Shown: positions 52,897 to 60,019 of the stretch, piece by piece | Position numbering within the stretch: the stretch's first letter is position 1 | Layout: each line of letters starts with the position of its first letter | Assembly: GCA_014236755.1 (NCBI GenBank) | Contig: JACCKY010000019.1 | Coordinates: 1 to 64,000, forward strand | Length of the DNA stretch: 64,000 nucleotides | DNA from: Candidatus Petromonas tenebris | GTDB taxonomy: Bacteria; Bacillota; Clostridia; Peptostreptococcales; Caminicellaceae | Direction: 5' to 3' | Made by a program: the position numbers and the translations under genes | The notes under the pieces: model-generated | Told to the model about the DNA's origin: nothing | Databases searched by the model: none | The model's input: the letters and a program-made list of their open reading frames with translations, nothing else

Positions 52897-54135
52897 TTGT
52901 TTACAAAACTTGAAAGAATAAAAAGAGATATTGAGGAGCTTGCCAAATTTAATTCTACTCCTGGAGAAGGTTTAACTAGATTTTCTCTTACGGACGCCGA
53001 TAGAGGTGCCAGAAATTATTTGAAAAGTGAGTTGAGTAAGCTTAACCTAAAAGTTTATGAAGATGCTGCAGGAAATATTTTTGGAAGGATGGATGGAAAA
53101 GACAAAAAAGCACCTTCGATTTTGATAGGTTCTCACTTTGACTCTGTAAAGAACGGAGGTAATTTTGACGGACCGGCAGGAGTTGTTATGGCTCTTGAAA
53201 TAATGAGAGTATTAAGGGAGAGGAATGTAGTAACAAAGTATCCTATTGAATTTGTGGCTATGATAGAGGAGGAAGGAGGAAGATTTGGTTCAGGAGTCTT
53301 TGGAAGCAGGGCCATGACGGGGAAGGTTACTTATGCCCAGCTCCTTAACAATAAAGACTCAGAAGGTATATCTATGGCTGAAGCCTTTGAGAAATTTGGT
53401 TTTGACCCGAGGGAAATTAAAAAGGCCCAAAGAAGGCCTGAAGATGTAAAGGCATTTATAGAGCTTCATATAGAGCAGGGACCTATTTTAGAATCAGAAA
53501 AAAAAGATATAGGTTTAGTTGAGTTTATCGTAGGGATAAATGAGTTTGAGGTAACTGTAAAAGGTAGACCGGACCATGCAGGTACAACTCCAATGAATAT
53601 GCGTAAAGATGCTCTCGTTGCAGCTTCACAACTAGTATCAAATATTGAACATTTTGCAACTGAAGCTGGAAATGGAACTGTAGCAACAGTTGGGACTTTG
53701 AATGTTTTTCCTGGAGCAGCAAATATAGTTCCGGGGAAGGTGACTTTTACTGTAGATATAAGATCTAAGAAAAAATCATGTATCGAAAAGGTGAGAAAAC
53801 AAATTGAATCCAAACTAATTGAAATACAAGAAAAGCTTGGTCTAAGCTGGGATATAAAAGATATGCTCCTAGTTGATCCTGTAGAAATGTCTCATGAGAT
53901 TATGGATATCTTTGAGGAAACTGCGGAGAAATTAGGGTTTTCATATAAGAAAATGATTAGTGGAGCAGGTCATGACGCGATGGTTATGACATCTATTACG
54001 GATACGGGACTGGTGTTTGTTCCAAGTAAAAATGGTAGAAGTCATTGTCCCGAAGAATGGACAGATTATGAAGATTTGCAAAGGGGCATAGAGCTTATTT
54101 ATCATACAGTAGTTAAGTTGGGAGAAGTAGAATGA
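52897..54135 (+). CDS. M20-family Zn-dependent amidohydrolase (hydantoinase/carbamoylase type)
   Basis: A 412-residue enzyme of the allantoate amidohydrolase / N-carbamoyl-L-amino-acid hydrolase group. Metal ligands: GSHFDSV, FDGPAGV, EEEGGRFG, LHIEQGP and the late SHCPEEW; GRPDHAGTTPM is the dimer-domain signature. TTG at 52897 follows GGAGGTGG. No hydantoinase or allantoinase gene is adjacent, so the substrate is open. Confidence 0.9.
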   Translation: MFTKLERIKRDIEELAKFNSTPGEGLTRFSLTDADRGARNYLKSELSKLNLKVYEDAAGNIFGRMDGKDKKAPSILIGSHFDSVKNGGNFDGPAGVVMALEIMRVLRERNVVTKYPIEFVAMIEEEGGRFGSGVFGSRAMTGKVTYAQLLNNKDSEGISMAEAFEKFGFDPREIKKAQRRPEDVKAFIELHIEQGPILESEKKDIGLVEFIVGINEFEVTVKGRPDHAGTTPMNMRKDALVAASQLVSNIEHFATEAGNGTVATVGTLNVFPGAANIVPGKVTFTVDIRSKKKSCIEKVRKQIESKLIEIQEKLGLSWDIKDMLLVDPVEMSHEIMDIFEETAEKLGFSYKKMISGAGHDAMVMTSITDTGLVFVPSKNGRSHCPEEWTDYEDLQRGIELIYHTVVKLGEVE

Positions 54136-54164
54136 TAACAATTTGCATTTGATTTTTTGAAAAA

Positions 54165-54258
54165 ATAGAAGTAGCAACAAATACTTCAAAATCACTCAGA
54201 AGGAAACCTCAAAATCCTTAAAGTAATATAAATTGAATCTTGGAGTTGTTCATCTATA
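54165..54258 (+). repeat. Family A fragment, right half (A4)
   Basis: GTAGCAACAAATACTTCAAA, CAGAAGGAAACCTCAAAATC and the end CATCTATA match A2/A3. The left arm is absent. It lies immediately upstream of the 3-methyladenine glycosylase gene. Confidence 0.85.
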
Positions 54259-54330
54259 TATTAAAATTATTTGTGGTATACTATTATAAAAAAACTATAC
54301 TATACAAGCTTTTGCAGGAAGGATGTGCAT

Positions 54331-54942
54331 ATGCCAAAGAAACTAAACAGAAGCTTTTATGCAAGAAATACTGTTGAGGTTGCCAAGGATCTATTAGGAA
54401 AAGTTTTAGTTCATAGAATAGGTGAAAAAGAACTTAAGGGTAGAATAGTAGAGACAGAGGCTTATATTGGAGCTATAGACAAGGCAGCCCACTGCTATAA
54501 CAACCGCCGAACGGAGAGGACGGAGGTTATGTTTGGCCCACCCGGTCATGCATATGTCTATATCATATATGGAATATATCATTGTCTGAATATCATAACT
54601 CAAAAAGAAGGTGAAGGAGCAGGAGTATTGATTAGAGCTATAGAGCCTATAAAAAGCCTTGAGCAAATGGCTGTAAATCGTTATGGGAAAGATTTGAGTG
54701 AGCTTAACAAAAGACAGCTTAAAAACCTGACAAACGGGCCTGGAAAGCTTACTATGGCTATGAAAATAACTAAGAAGAACTATGGAGATGATTTGACCGG
54801 TGATAGATTATTCATACTGGATGATGGGTATAAATCCTTTAAGATAGCCAAGTCAAAGAGAATAAATGTAGACTATGCAGAAGAGGCTAAGGATTTTGAA
54901 TGGAGATTTTTCATTAAAGATAATCCTTGTGTTTCAAAATAA
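54331..54942 (+). CDS. 3-methyladenine DNA glycosylase (AAG/MPG family)
   Basis: A 203-residue DNA-repair glycosylase. VETEAYIGAIDKAAHCYNN holds the catalytic glutamate, and FGPPGHAYVYIIYGIYHCLN and LTNGPGKLTMAM are typical. It removes alkylated purines. ATG at 54331 follows AGGAAGGAT; an upstream ATG at 54271 overlaps the repeat region and lacks a site. Confidence 0.94.
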   Translation: MPKKLNRSFYARNTVEVAKDLLGKVLVHRIGEKELKGRIVETEAYIGAIDKAAHCYNNRRTERTEVMFGPPGHAYVYIIYGIYHCLNIITQKEGEGAGVLIRAIEPIKSLEQMAVNRYGKDLSELNKRQLKNLTNGPGKLTMAMKITKKNYGDDLTGDRLFILDDGYKSFKIAKSKRINVDYAEEAKDFEWRFFIKDNPCVSK

Positions 54943-54974
54943 CTTTGGAAAATTAAATAAAGGGGGAAATTTTT

Positions 54975-55379
54975 TTGAACATAGCACTTATAGCCCATGA
55001 TAAAAAGAAACAACAAATGATTAACTTTGCATTAAAGTACAAGGAAGTTTTAAAGCAGCATGAACTTTGTGCTACTGGAACAACGGGAAAGCTGGTTGCT
55101 GAAGCAACGGGTCTAGCTGTAAAGAGGTTTCTTTCTGGTCCCTTAGGTGGAGACCAGCAGATAGGATCGAAAATAGCTTGTGAAAAGATAGATCTGGTTA
55201 TATTTTTAAGGGACCCTTTGACGGCTCAGCCTCACGAGCCTGATATATTGGCTCTTCTTAGGCTTTGTGATGTACATAGTGTACCACTAGCAACTAATAT
55301 AACCTCTGCAGAAATTCTTTTAGAAGCTATGCATAAAGCAGAGCACACTAATTGGCGTATCATCAAGGAAAATTATTAG
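54975..55379 (+). CDS. mgsA: Methylglyoxal synthase
   Basis: A 134-residue enzyme that turns dihydroxyacetone phosphate into methylglyoxal and phosphate. [17 protein letters not shown] and [11 protein letters not shown], and [14 protein letters not shown] are its signatures. TTG start after AAGGGGG. It follows the glycosylase by 32 nt and has its own terminator. Confidence 0.96.
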   Translation: MNIALIAHDKKKQQMINFALKYKEVLKQHELCATGTTGKLVAEATGLAVKRFLSGPLGGDQQIGSKIACEKIDLVIFLRDPLTAQPHEPDILALLRLCDVHSVPLATNITSAEILLEAMHKAEHTNWRIIKENY

Positions 55380-55390
55380 AATGCAAAGAT

Positions 55391-55416
55391 AAGCCCCGAA
55401 TATTCGGGGCTTAAAG
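55391..55416. terminator. Bidirectional terminator
   Basis: AAGCCCCGAATATTCGGGGCTT, a perfect palindrome between mgsA and the convergent thioredoxin-like gene. Confidence 0.88.
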
Positions 55417-55417
55417 G

Positions 55418-55660
55418 TTATTTCAGTTCTTCATTTATAGCATTTTTTACTTCATCAACTGTAGGAACCTTTCCTGATGTCTTAATCTTTCCGTTTATCA
55501 TCAGTGCAGGTGGATTCATTATACCAGCCTTTGCTATAGATGGTATATCACCAATTATATCAAAATCGTATTCTAAACCAAGTCTAGATAATGCCTCATC
55601 GACGATGACGGCTACTTTACTGCCATCTCAGCAAACCTGTTCAAAAATTTTAATTTCCAT
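55418..55660 (-). CDS. Putative thioredoxin-like selenoprotein (Cys-Sec)
   Basis: An 80-residue ORF if the UGA at 55628-55630 is selenocysteine (C10-U11). Start ATG with AAGGAGG, stop TAA at 55418. The rest is a small thioredoxin fold: MNPPALMINGKIKTSGKVPT holds the cis-proline and matches the small redox-active disulfide (MTH895-like) family, where the N-terminal site is normally C-x-x-C. Hairpin TCATC-GTC-GATGA (55596-55608) begins 19 nt after the UGA. A plain gene call would begin after the UGA or skip the gene. Recoding is inferred. Confidence 0.82.
55596..55608 (-). promoter_or_regulatory. SECIS-like hairpin of thioredoxin-like gene
   Basis: A perfect 5-bp stem with loop GUC, 19 nt downstream of the UGA codon. 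Confidence 0.55.
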
Positions 55661-55689
55661 ATAAAAACCTCCTTAGATATTTTAGTATA

Positions 55690-55815
55690 AACTTTACTCG
55701 ACTTACTAGTCCCTTATAAATATTCTTCAATAATCCTCTTCAATGTCGCTTCAGAGGAAACATTGAAGGATATTTAGAGCCATGTTATTAGCTTAATTGG
55801 CATAAGAAGTAAATT
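55690..55815 (+). repeat. Family B palindromic repeat, short form (B5)
   Basis: About 125 bp; ATATTCTTCAATAATCCTC and GAGGAAACATTGAAGGATAT arms without the long-form centre. It lies just upstream of the thioredoxin-like gene. Confidence 0.85.
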
Positions 55816-55947
55816 TAACCTTTATATTTATTATAGTCTCAAAGTTTCCAATATACAATGTAATATAAGCTAATATTATACAGATAAGATTTTTTTCAAG
55901 CTTGTCAAATTAAAATTCTAAAAAAATCAAAATTATACAATATGTAG

Positions 55948-55978
55948 AAATAAAGCCTAGAGGCTTTATTTTTTTTAA
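55948..55978. terminator. Orphan terminator-like hairpin
   Basis: AATAAAGCC tag AGGCTTTATT followed by eight T's. No gene ends here on the plus strand, so an unannotated short transcript from about 55820 could be terminated, or it is a relic. Confidence 0.6.
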
Positions 55979-56047
55979 ATTATAGTAAAACTTGAAAAAA
56001 GTACAACAGATATTTATATAAAAATAACAAAAAATATAACTGTATCA

Positions 56048-56095
56048 ATTTAATTTGTTATGCCATATAAAAATAGCGAGCATAACAAATTAAAT
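56048..56095. promoter_or_regulatory. Long inverted repeat before the YhcN-like gene
   Basis: ATTTAATTTGTTATG / CATAACAAATTAAAT, a perfect 15-bp repeat with an 18-nt spacer, ending 25 nt before the start codon. It may be an operator or an mRNA leader hairpin. Confidence 0.55.
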
Positions 56096-56120
56096 CAATT
56101 AAATAGAAAGGAGAATGAAA

Positions 56121-56726
56121 TTGCTTAGAAAAAATACAAAAGTTATTACGGCTGTACTGTCATTAACACTGATGGCATCAATACTAGCCATAGGATGTGC
56201 TCCACAACAGAAGCCAACTCCTGAAAGATATGATATGGATACAAGAGATGAAATAGGAACAAGATATGATGACAGATATACAGGAAGACTGCCTCTATAT
56301 GGGCCGAACACTCCAAGATATGACAGATTTTATGGTTTTTATGGAAGAAATGGTATGGATACAAGAGACTACACTTACGATAATATTCCTATGGGAATGA
56401 ATAGGTACAGAAATGGAATGGATGTAGCATTAACAAATAGAATTGAAAATGAAGTAGAAAAAATTGATAAAATAAAAGATGCAACAATTATAAAAAATGA
56501 AGATACTTGTTATGTAGGAGTAGACACTACAGGAGATATTAAAAACGTGGCAGCTCTTAGAACAAATATTGCGAACAGAGTTAGAAGAATAGATCCTGAC
56601 ATAGACAGAGTATATGTAACAACAGATGAAGATAGAGTAACTAAACTTAGAAATTATGCAAGAGATATAGATCTTGGAAGGCCTGTAAGAGAATTCCTTG
56701 ACGATCTTAATGATTTATTTAGATAG
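56121..56726 (+). CDS. YhcN/YlaJ-family sporulation lipoprotein
   Basis: A 201-residue lipoprotein: signal peptide with lipobox ILAIGC, a Tyr/Arg/Asp-rich linker, and the C-terminal YhcN/YlaJ domain (TNRIENEVEKIDKIKDATI... DIDRVYVTTD). Family members are in the spore inner membrane and affect germination or outgrowth. TTG at 56121 is correctly spaced from AAAGGAG; ATG at 56115 is only 1 nt away. Confidence 0.88.
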   Translation: MLRKNTKVITAVLSLTLMASILAIGCAPQQKPTPERYDMDTRDEIGTRYDDRYTGRLPLYGPNTPRYDRFYGFYGRNGMDTRDYTYDNIPMGMNRYRNGMDVALTNRIENEVEKIDKIKDATIIKNEDTCYVGVDTTGDIKNVAALRTNIANRVRRIDPDIDRVYVTTDEDRVTKLRNYARDIDLGRPVREFLDDLNDLFR

Positions 56727-56738
56727 TCTAACCTAAAT

Positions 56739-56766
56739 AAGCTTCCCACGATTGTGGGAAGCTTTT
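56739..56766 (+). terminator. Terminator of the YhcN-like gene
   Basis: AAGCTTCCCAC / GTGGGAAGCTT hairpin plus TTTT. Confidence 0.88.
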
Positions 56767-56789
56767 CTGGTAGTAAAGGAACTCAAACA

Positions 56790-57035
56790 TTAAAAAAAAA
56801 ATTGCAGGTATAAAACAAAGTAAATTCAAGGGATGCAAGAAATTACAAACTTTTACCAGTTAAATATTAAAAAGGCTAACAGCTAACTGATGACCGCTCA
56901 TGGCAAAAAGGTGACGGGCTACAGGAAAGACCCTAAAGAACGACTAGGATTTGCCAAGAGCCAAGAGCTAAGAACTAAGAGCTAATCAGGGCTACCAACT
57001 ACGAACTACTAACTACGAACCAACAAAGCCTTGTG
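56790..57035 (+). repeat. Family C mosaic repeat (C8)
   Basis: The longest continuous copy: AAGTAAATTCAAGGGATGC, ACCGCTCATGGCAAAAAGGT, GGGCTACAGGAAAGACCC, AAGAGCTAAGAACTAAGAGC, ACTACGAACTACTAACTACG, then CCAACAAAGCC. The usual end hairpin is missing, and the end of the repeat supplies the last codons of the Met-rich protein gene on the minus strand. Confidence 0.8.
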
Positions 57036-57383
57036 CATATAGGCCATGTATTTGTGCATATACATCATATATTTTAGGTGATTTTTATCATGCATGTCTT
57101 CAGCCATCATCATAGAATTCATACCCATCATCATGGGATTAGGATACATACCCATGTGAGATCCCATAACATTTTCTTCCATACCCATTATAGGCTGCAT
57201 CATATCATCTTCCATCATTGGATAGCCCATTCCCATGTAGGGGCACATTCCCATGTAAGGACACATATGAGAACCCATAACCATACCCGAGTCCATTCCC
57301 ATATATGGATTCATATCAGTATAAGGGTATGTTTCCATATTTTCATACATATCATAATACTTATTATCCTTTTTCTTATCCAT
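57009..57383 (-). CDS. Methionine-rich protein (28% Met), possible metal binding
   Basis: A 124-residue protein with 35 methionines in MGM, MMM and PYMGM repeats, two cysteines (CPYMGM twice) and several histidines. There is no signal peptide. Met-rich sequences of this type bind Cu(I) or Ag(I), and some spore coat proteins also look so. AAAGGGAGG precedes ATG. The last six residues (LLVRS region) are encoded by family C repeat C8, so its original C-terminus may have been replaced. It lies downstream of a two-component system. Confidence 0.75.
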   Translation of the reverse strand: MDKKKDNKYYDMYENMETYPYTDMNPYMGMDSGMVMGSHMCPYMGMCPYMGMGYPMMEDDMMQPIMGMEENVMGSHMGMYPNPMMMGMNSMMMAEDMHDKNHLKYMMYMHKYMAYMHKALLVRS

Positions 57384-57515
57384 AAAAAATTCCTCCCTTT
57401 ATATCCTCAAAAATTGACTTGGTGGTTAACTCTCACTATTAACATATGAATTGATAGGCTAGTTTGATACTAAAAATTTGAATAAATTTTCTAAGGGAGG
57501 AATAAGAATGAGATA

Positions 57516-58934
57516 TTATGTCCCTTTCCTTAAGGAACTCAGGGGGAAGGTAACTGTAAATACCGTTCCTTTTTCTTTATCACTTTCTGCAACTATCCTG
57601 CCGCCGTGAGCTTCAACCAAAGTTTTAGTTATAGTCAATCCTATGCCTGAACCTCCTGTAGTCCTGGTTCTGGATGGATCACCTCTATAAAGATGTTCAA
57701 ATATATGAGGGAGGTCCGTAGGAGAGATTCCCATTCCAAAATCCTGTACTTTTATGATGAGGTTTTTATTTTCTACATAGGCATCCACATTTACTGTACC
57801 GTCCTCATAGGAATACTTAAAGGCGTTGGACAGGAGATTGTACATTATCTGTTTAAATTTTCCTTTATCCATGAAGACATTGAGATTTACTTTGCTCTGA
57901 AAGTTTAATTTTAAGTTTTTCTTGTTAAATTGGGGTATTATGGAATCTATTATCCTTCTTAGTTCTTCTGTTAGGTTGAAGGTGGTCTTATCTAATATAT
58001 GATTAGCTTTTTGGAGCCTATTAATATCCTCTAAATTTTCAACTAAAGAACTCAGTCTATTTATTTCGTCATGACAGGTTTTTATCTTGTCGGGAGTAGC
58101 TTCCCAAATACCATCCAAGAATGCCTCAATATGACTCTTAACAGTAGCGATTGGGGTCCTGATTTCATGGGCCATATCGGAAGTAAGCCTTTTTCTGAGG
58201 GATTCCTGTTTTTGTAATGATGATGCCAAATAGTTTATTGAATGAGCCAGGTCATAAATTTCCTTAATGTGGGTCTTGGTATCGGTGCGTACTGATAAGT
58301 TTCCTTCGGTAATTTCCCTTGAAGCCCTAGTTATCTTTTTAATTGGAATTCCAAGCTGGCGTGAAACTAAAAGGCTTGTGAGTACGCCTATTAGTATTGC
58401 AATTATCAAAGAGATTAGCATAGATTTATAAAGAGTACTTTTAAATACCATAGCCTCTGCTGACATATTTGATTTTCCGAAATATCCTATTGTGACTCTG
58501 CCGTAGACTCTATCACCTAATTCAATCGTATATACGTCTTCCTGATAGGTGCCTAAGGCTCTGTCCATCCATCTTCCCATCATAGGACCCATCATATTGT
58601 GTCCCATTCCTATTATTCTGTTTTGCATGAGATGGGATTTGCCCGTTGTATAAATTAAATTGTTGTCCGCATCTGTGATTCTGACATAATAGTTTTCAAG
58701 TAGGGCATATCTTGTCAACCCTTCCTCTGCAAAGTCGGGATGTGATCTATTCTTTTCTATTGCAGAATTTATAATGGACTGAATGTTTTTTATCTTCTCC
58801 TTGTGTTCTTCTAAAAGATAGACATCGAACCTGTTGTCTATCATGTAGGTGGAAATCAAACCAGTAGTTATTAAAGACACAAGTATTATAATAATAAAGT
58901 TAATCAAAAGTGTCTTTGTCAAATTTATTTTCAT
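57516..58934 (-). CDS. Sensor histidine kinase with external Met/His cluster
   Basis: A 472-residue membrane kinase: two membrane helices (about residues 9-31 and 170-192) around a 135-residue external sensor domain, then HAMP, a HisKA box SDMAHEIRTP (H256), and an ATPase domain (NLLSNAFKY, DFGMGI, GGSGIGLTI). The sensor holds MGHNMMGPMMGRWM (about residues 110-123), a likely soft-metal site. ATG at 58934 follows GGAGGA inside the response regulator's end. It phosphorylates the regulator encoded upstream. Confidence 0.93.
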   Translation of the reverse strand: MKINLTKTLLINFIIIILVSLITTGLISTYMIDNRFDVYLLEEHKEKIKNIQSIINSAIEKNRSHPDFAEEGLTRYALLENYYVRITDADNNLIYTTGKSHLMQNRIIGMGHNMMGPMMGRWMDRALGTYQEDVYTIELGDRVYGRVTIGYFGKSNMSAEAMVFKSTLYKSMLISLIIAILIGVLTSLLVSRQLGIPIKKITRASREITEGNLSVRTDTKTHIKEIYDLAHSINYLASSLQKQESLRKRLTSDMAHEIRTPIATVKSHIEAFLDGIWEATPDKIKTCHDEINRLSSLVENLEDINRLQKANHILDKTTFNLTEELRRIIDSIIPQFNKKNLKLNFQSKVNLNVFMDKGKFKQIMYNLLSNAFKYSYEDGTVNVDAYVENKNLIIKVQDFGMGISPTDLPHIFEHLYRGDPSRTRTTGGSGIGLTITKTLVEAHGGRIVAESDKEKGTVFTVTFPLSSLRKGT

Positions 58935-58938
58935 TTGT

Positions 58939-59634
58939 TTATCCTCCAAACTTATAGCCTACACCATAGACCGTAAGTATATATTTTGGCTTTTTGGGAT
59001 TGTCTTCTATCTTTTGTCTAATATTTTTTATATGGGTATCTATCGTTCTATCATAACCATCATAATCGTATCCGAAGGCCTTTTCTACGAGAATTTCCCT
59101 TGTAAATACTTGGCCCGGATTTGAAGCAAATATAAGGAGTATTTTATATTCATTGGGAGTTAAATTTATATTTTGCCCCTTTTTACTTACTTCATGCTTT
59201 CTCATATCTATTTTCAAATCATCATTATTAAAGGAAATTATATCCGAAAGGGGATTTCCATCTCTGTAGCTCCTTCTAAGAACTGCCTTAACTCTTTGCA
59301 TAAGTTCTCTAGGGCTAAATGGTTTTGTCACATAGTCATCTGCACCTATAGAAAAACCTTCAAGCTTTGACTCTTCTGCACTTTTAGCTGTCAACATAAT
59401 AACTGGGGCATCAGATAAGCTTCTAACTTTTTTACATATATCTTCACCAGAGATTCCCGGCAGCATCAAATCCAAGATCATAAGATGGGGAGAAGTATTC
59501 TCAAAAAGCTCTAAGGCTTTATTTCCATCAGTAGTACTGTAAACCTCATAACCTTCTTTTTTAAGATAGGCTTCAACCACATCTAAAATATTTTTTTCAT
59601 CTTCTACAACTAAAATCTTAAATTTTTGATTCAA
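58939..59634 (-). CDS. OmpR-family response regulator
   Basis: A 231-residue regulator. Receiver domain with VVEDE acids, phospho-acceptor D55 in MILDLMLPG, K in TKPFSP; winged-helix DNA-binding domain with TPNEYKILL and YDRTIDTHIKNIRQKI. TTG at 59634 fits the CAGGAG site. It precedes the kinase gene with a 4-nt gap; they are co-transcribed. Confidence 0.95.
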   Translation of the reverse strand: MNQKFKILVVEDEKNILDVVEAYLKKEGYEVYSTTDGNKALELFENTSPHLMILDLMLPGISGEDICKKVRSLSDAPVIMLTAKSAEESKLEGFSIGADDYVTKPFSPRELMQRVKAVLRRSYRDGNPLSDIISFNNDDLKIDMRKHEVSKKGQNINLTPNEYKILLIFASNPGQVFTREILVEKAFGYDYDGYDRTIDTHIKNIRQKIEDNPKKPKYILTVYGVGYKFGG

Positions 59635-59681
59635 TGTTATCACGCTCCTGATATAATTGTAACATGGAAGTTAGATGAAAA

Positions 59682-59712
59682 AAATAGCAAGGCATCGGCC
59701 TCGCTACTTTTT
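59682..59712 (-). terminator. Terminator of the SHOCT gene
   Basis: TAGCaAGGC / GCCTcGCTA hairpin with T tract on the minus strand, between the SHOCT and response regulator genes. Confidence 0.75.
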
Positions 59713-59949
59713 AAGTAAATTTTTCTTGCGTAGATATTCTTCTTCGTCAATTTCTCCTGCAGCATATTTTTCATCCAATATGTCTAAAGCCCTACGATTG
59801 TCGCCATTTGTATGATGGTTATTTCTATTAGTGGACTTTACTATAAAGTATACTGCTAAGCCGATTAAAAGAACCCAAAATATCATCATAAAACCACCTC
59901 CCATAAATCCAAATCCAAATCTAGGCCATCCATACCATCCATGCATCAT
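59704..59949 (-). CDS. SHOCT-domain membrane protein
   Basis: An 81-residue protein. N-terminal MMHGWYGWPRFGFGFMGGG, one membrane helix (about residues 20-38), and a C-terminal SHOCT domain (ALDILDEKYAAGEIDEEEYLRKK). Such small proteins often accompany copper or heavy-metal genes. AAGGAGATT precedes ATG. Confidence 0.88.
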   Translation of the reverse strand: MMHGWYGWPRFGFGFMGGGFMMIFWVLLIGLAVYFIVKSTNRNNHHTNGDNRRALDILDEKYAAGEIDEEEYLRKKNLLKK

Positions 59950-59983
59950 AATATCAATCTCCTTTATATTATTTATATCCTAA

Positions 59984-60013
59984 ACGGTTATCGATGACAA
60001 ATCGATAACCGTA
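59984..60013 (-). terminator. Terminator of activase gene
   Basis: GGTTATCGAT gacaa ATCGATAACC, a 10-bp stem just past the stop of the large minus-strand gene. Confidence 0.88.
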
Positions 60014-60019
60014 AAAAAC

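Noticed and set aside
57078-57449. Plus-strand His-rich ORF opposite the Met-rich protein
   Set aside because: Its histidines are the complement of ATG-rich codons (CAT); no ribosome binding site. It is a shadow.
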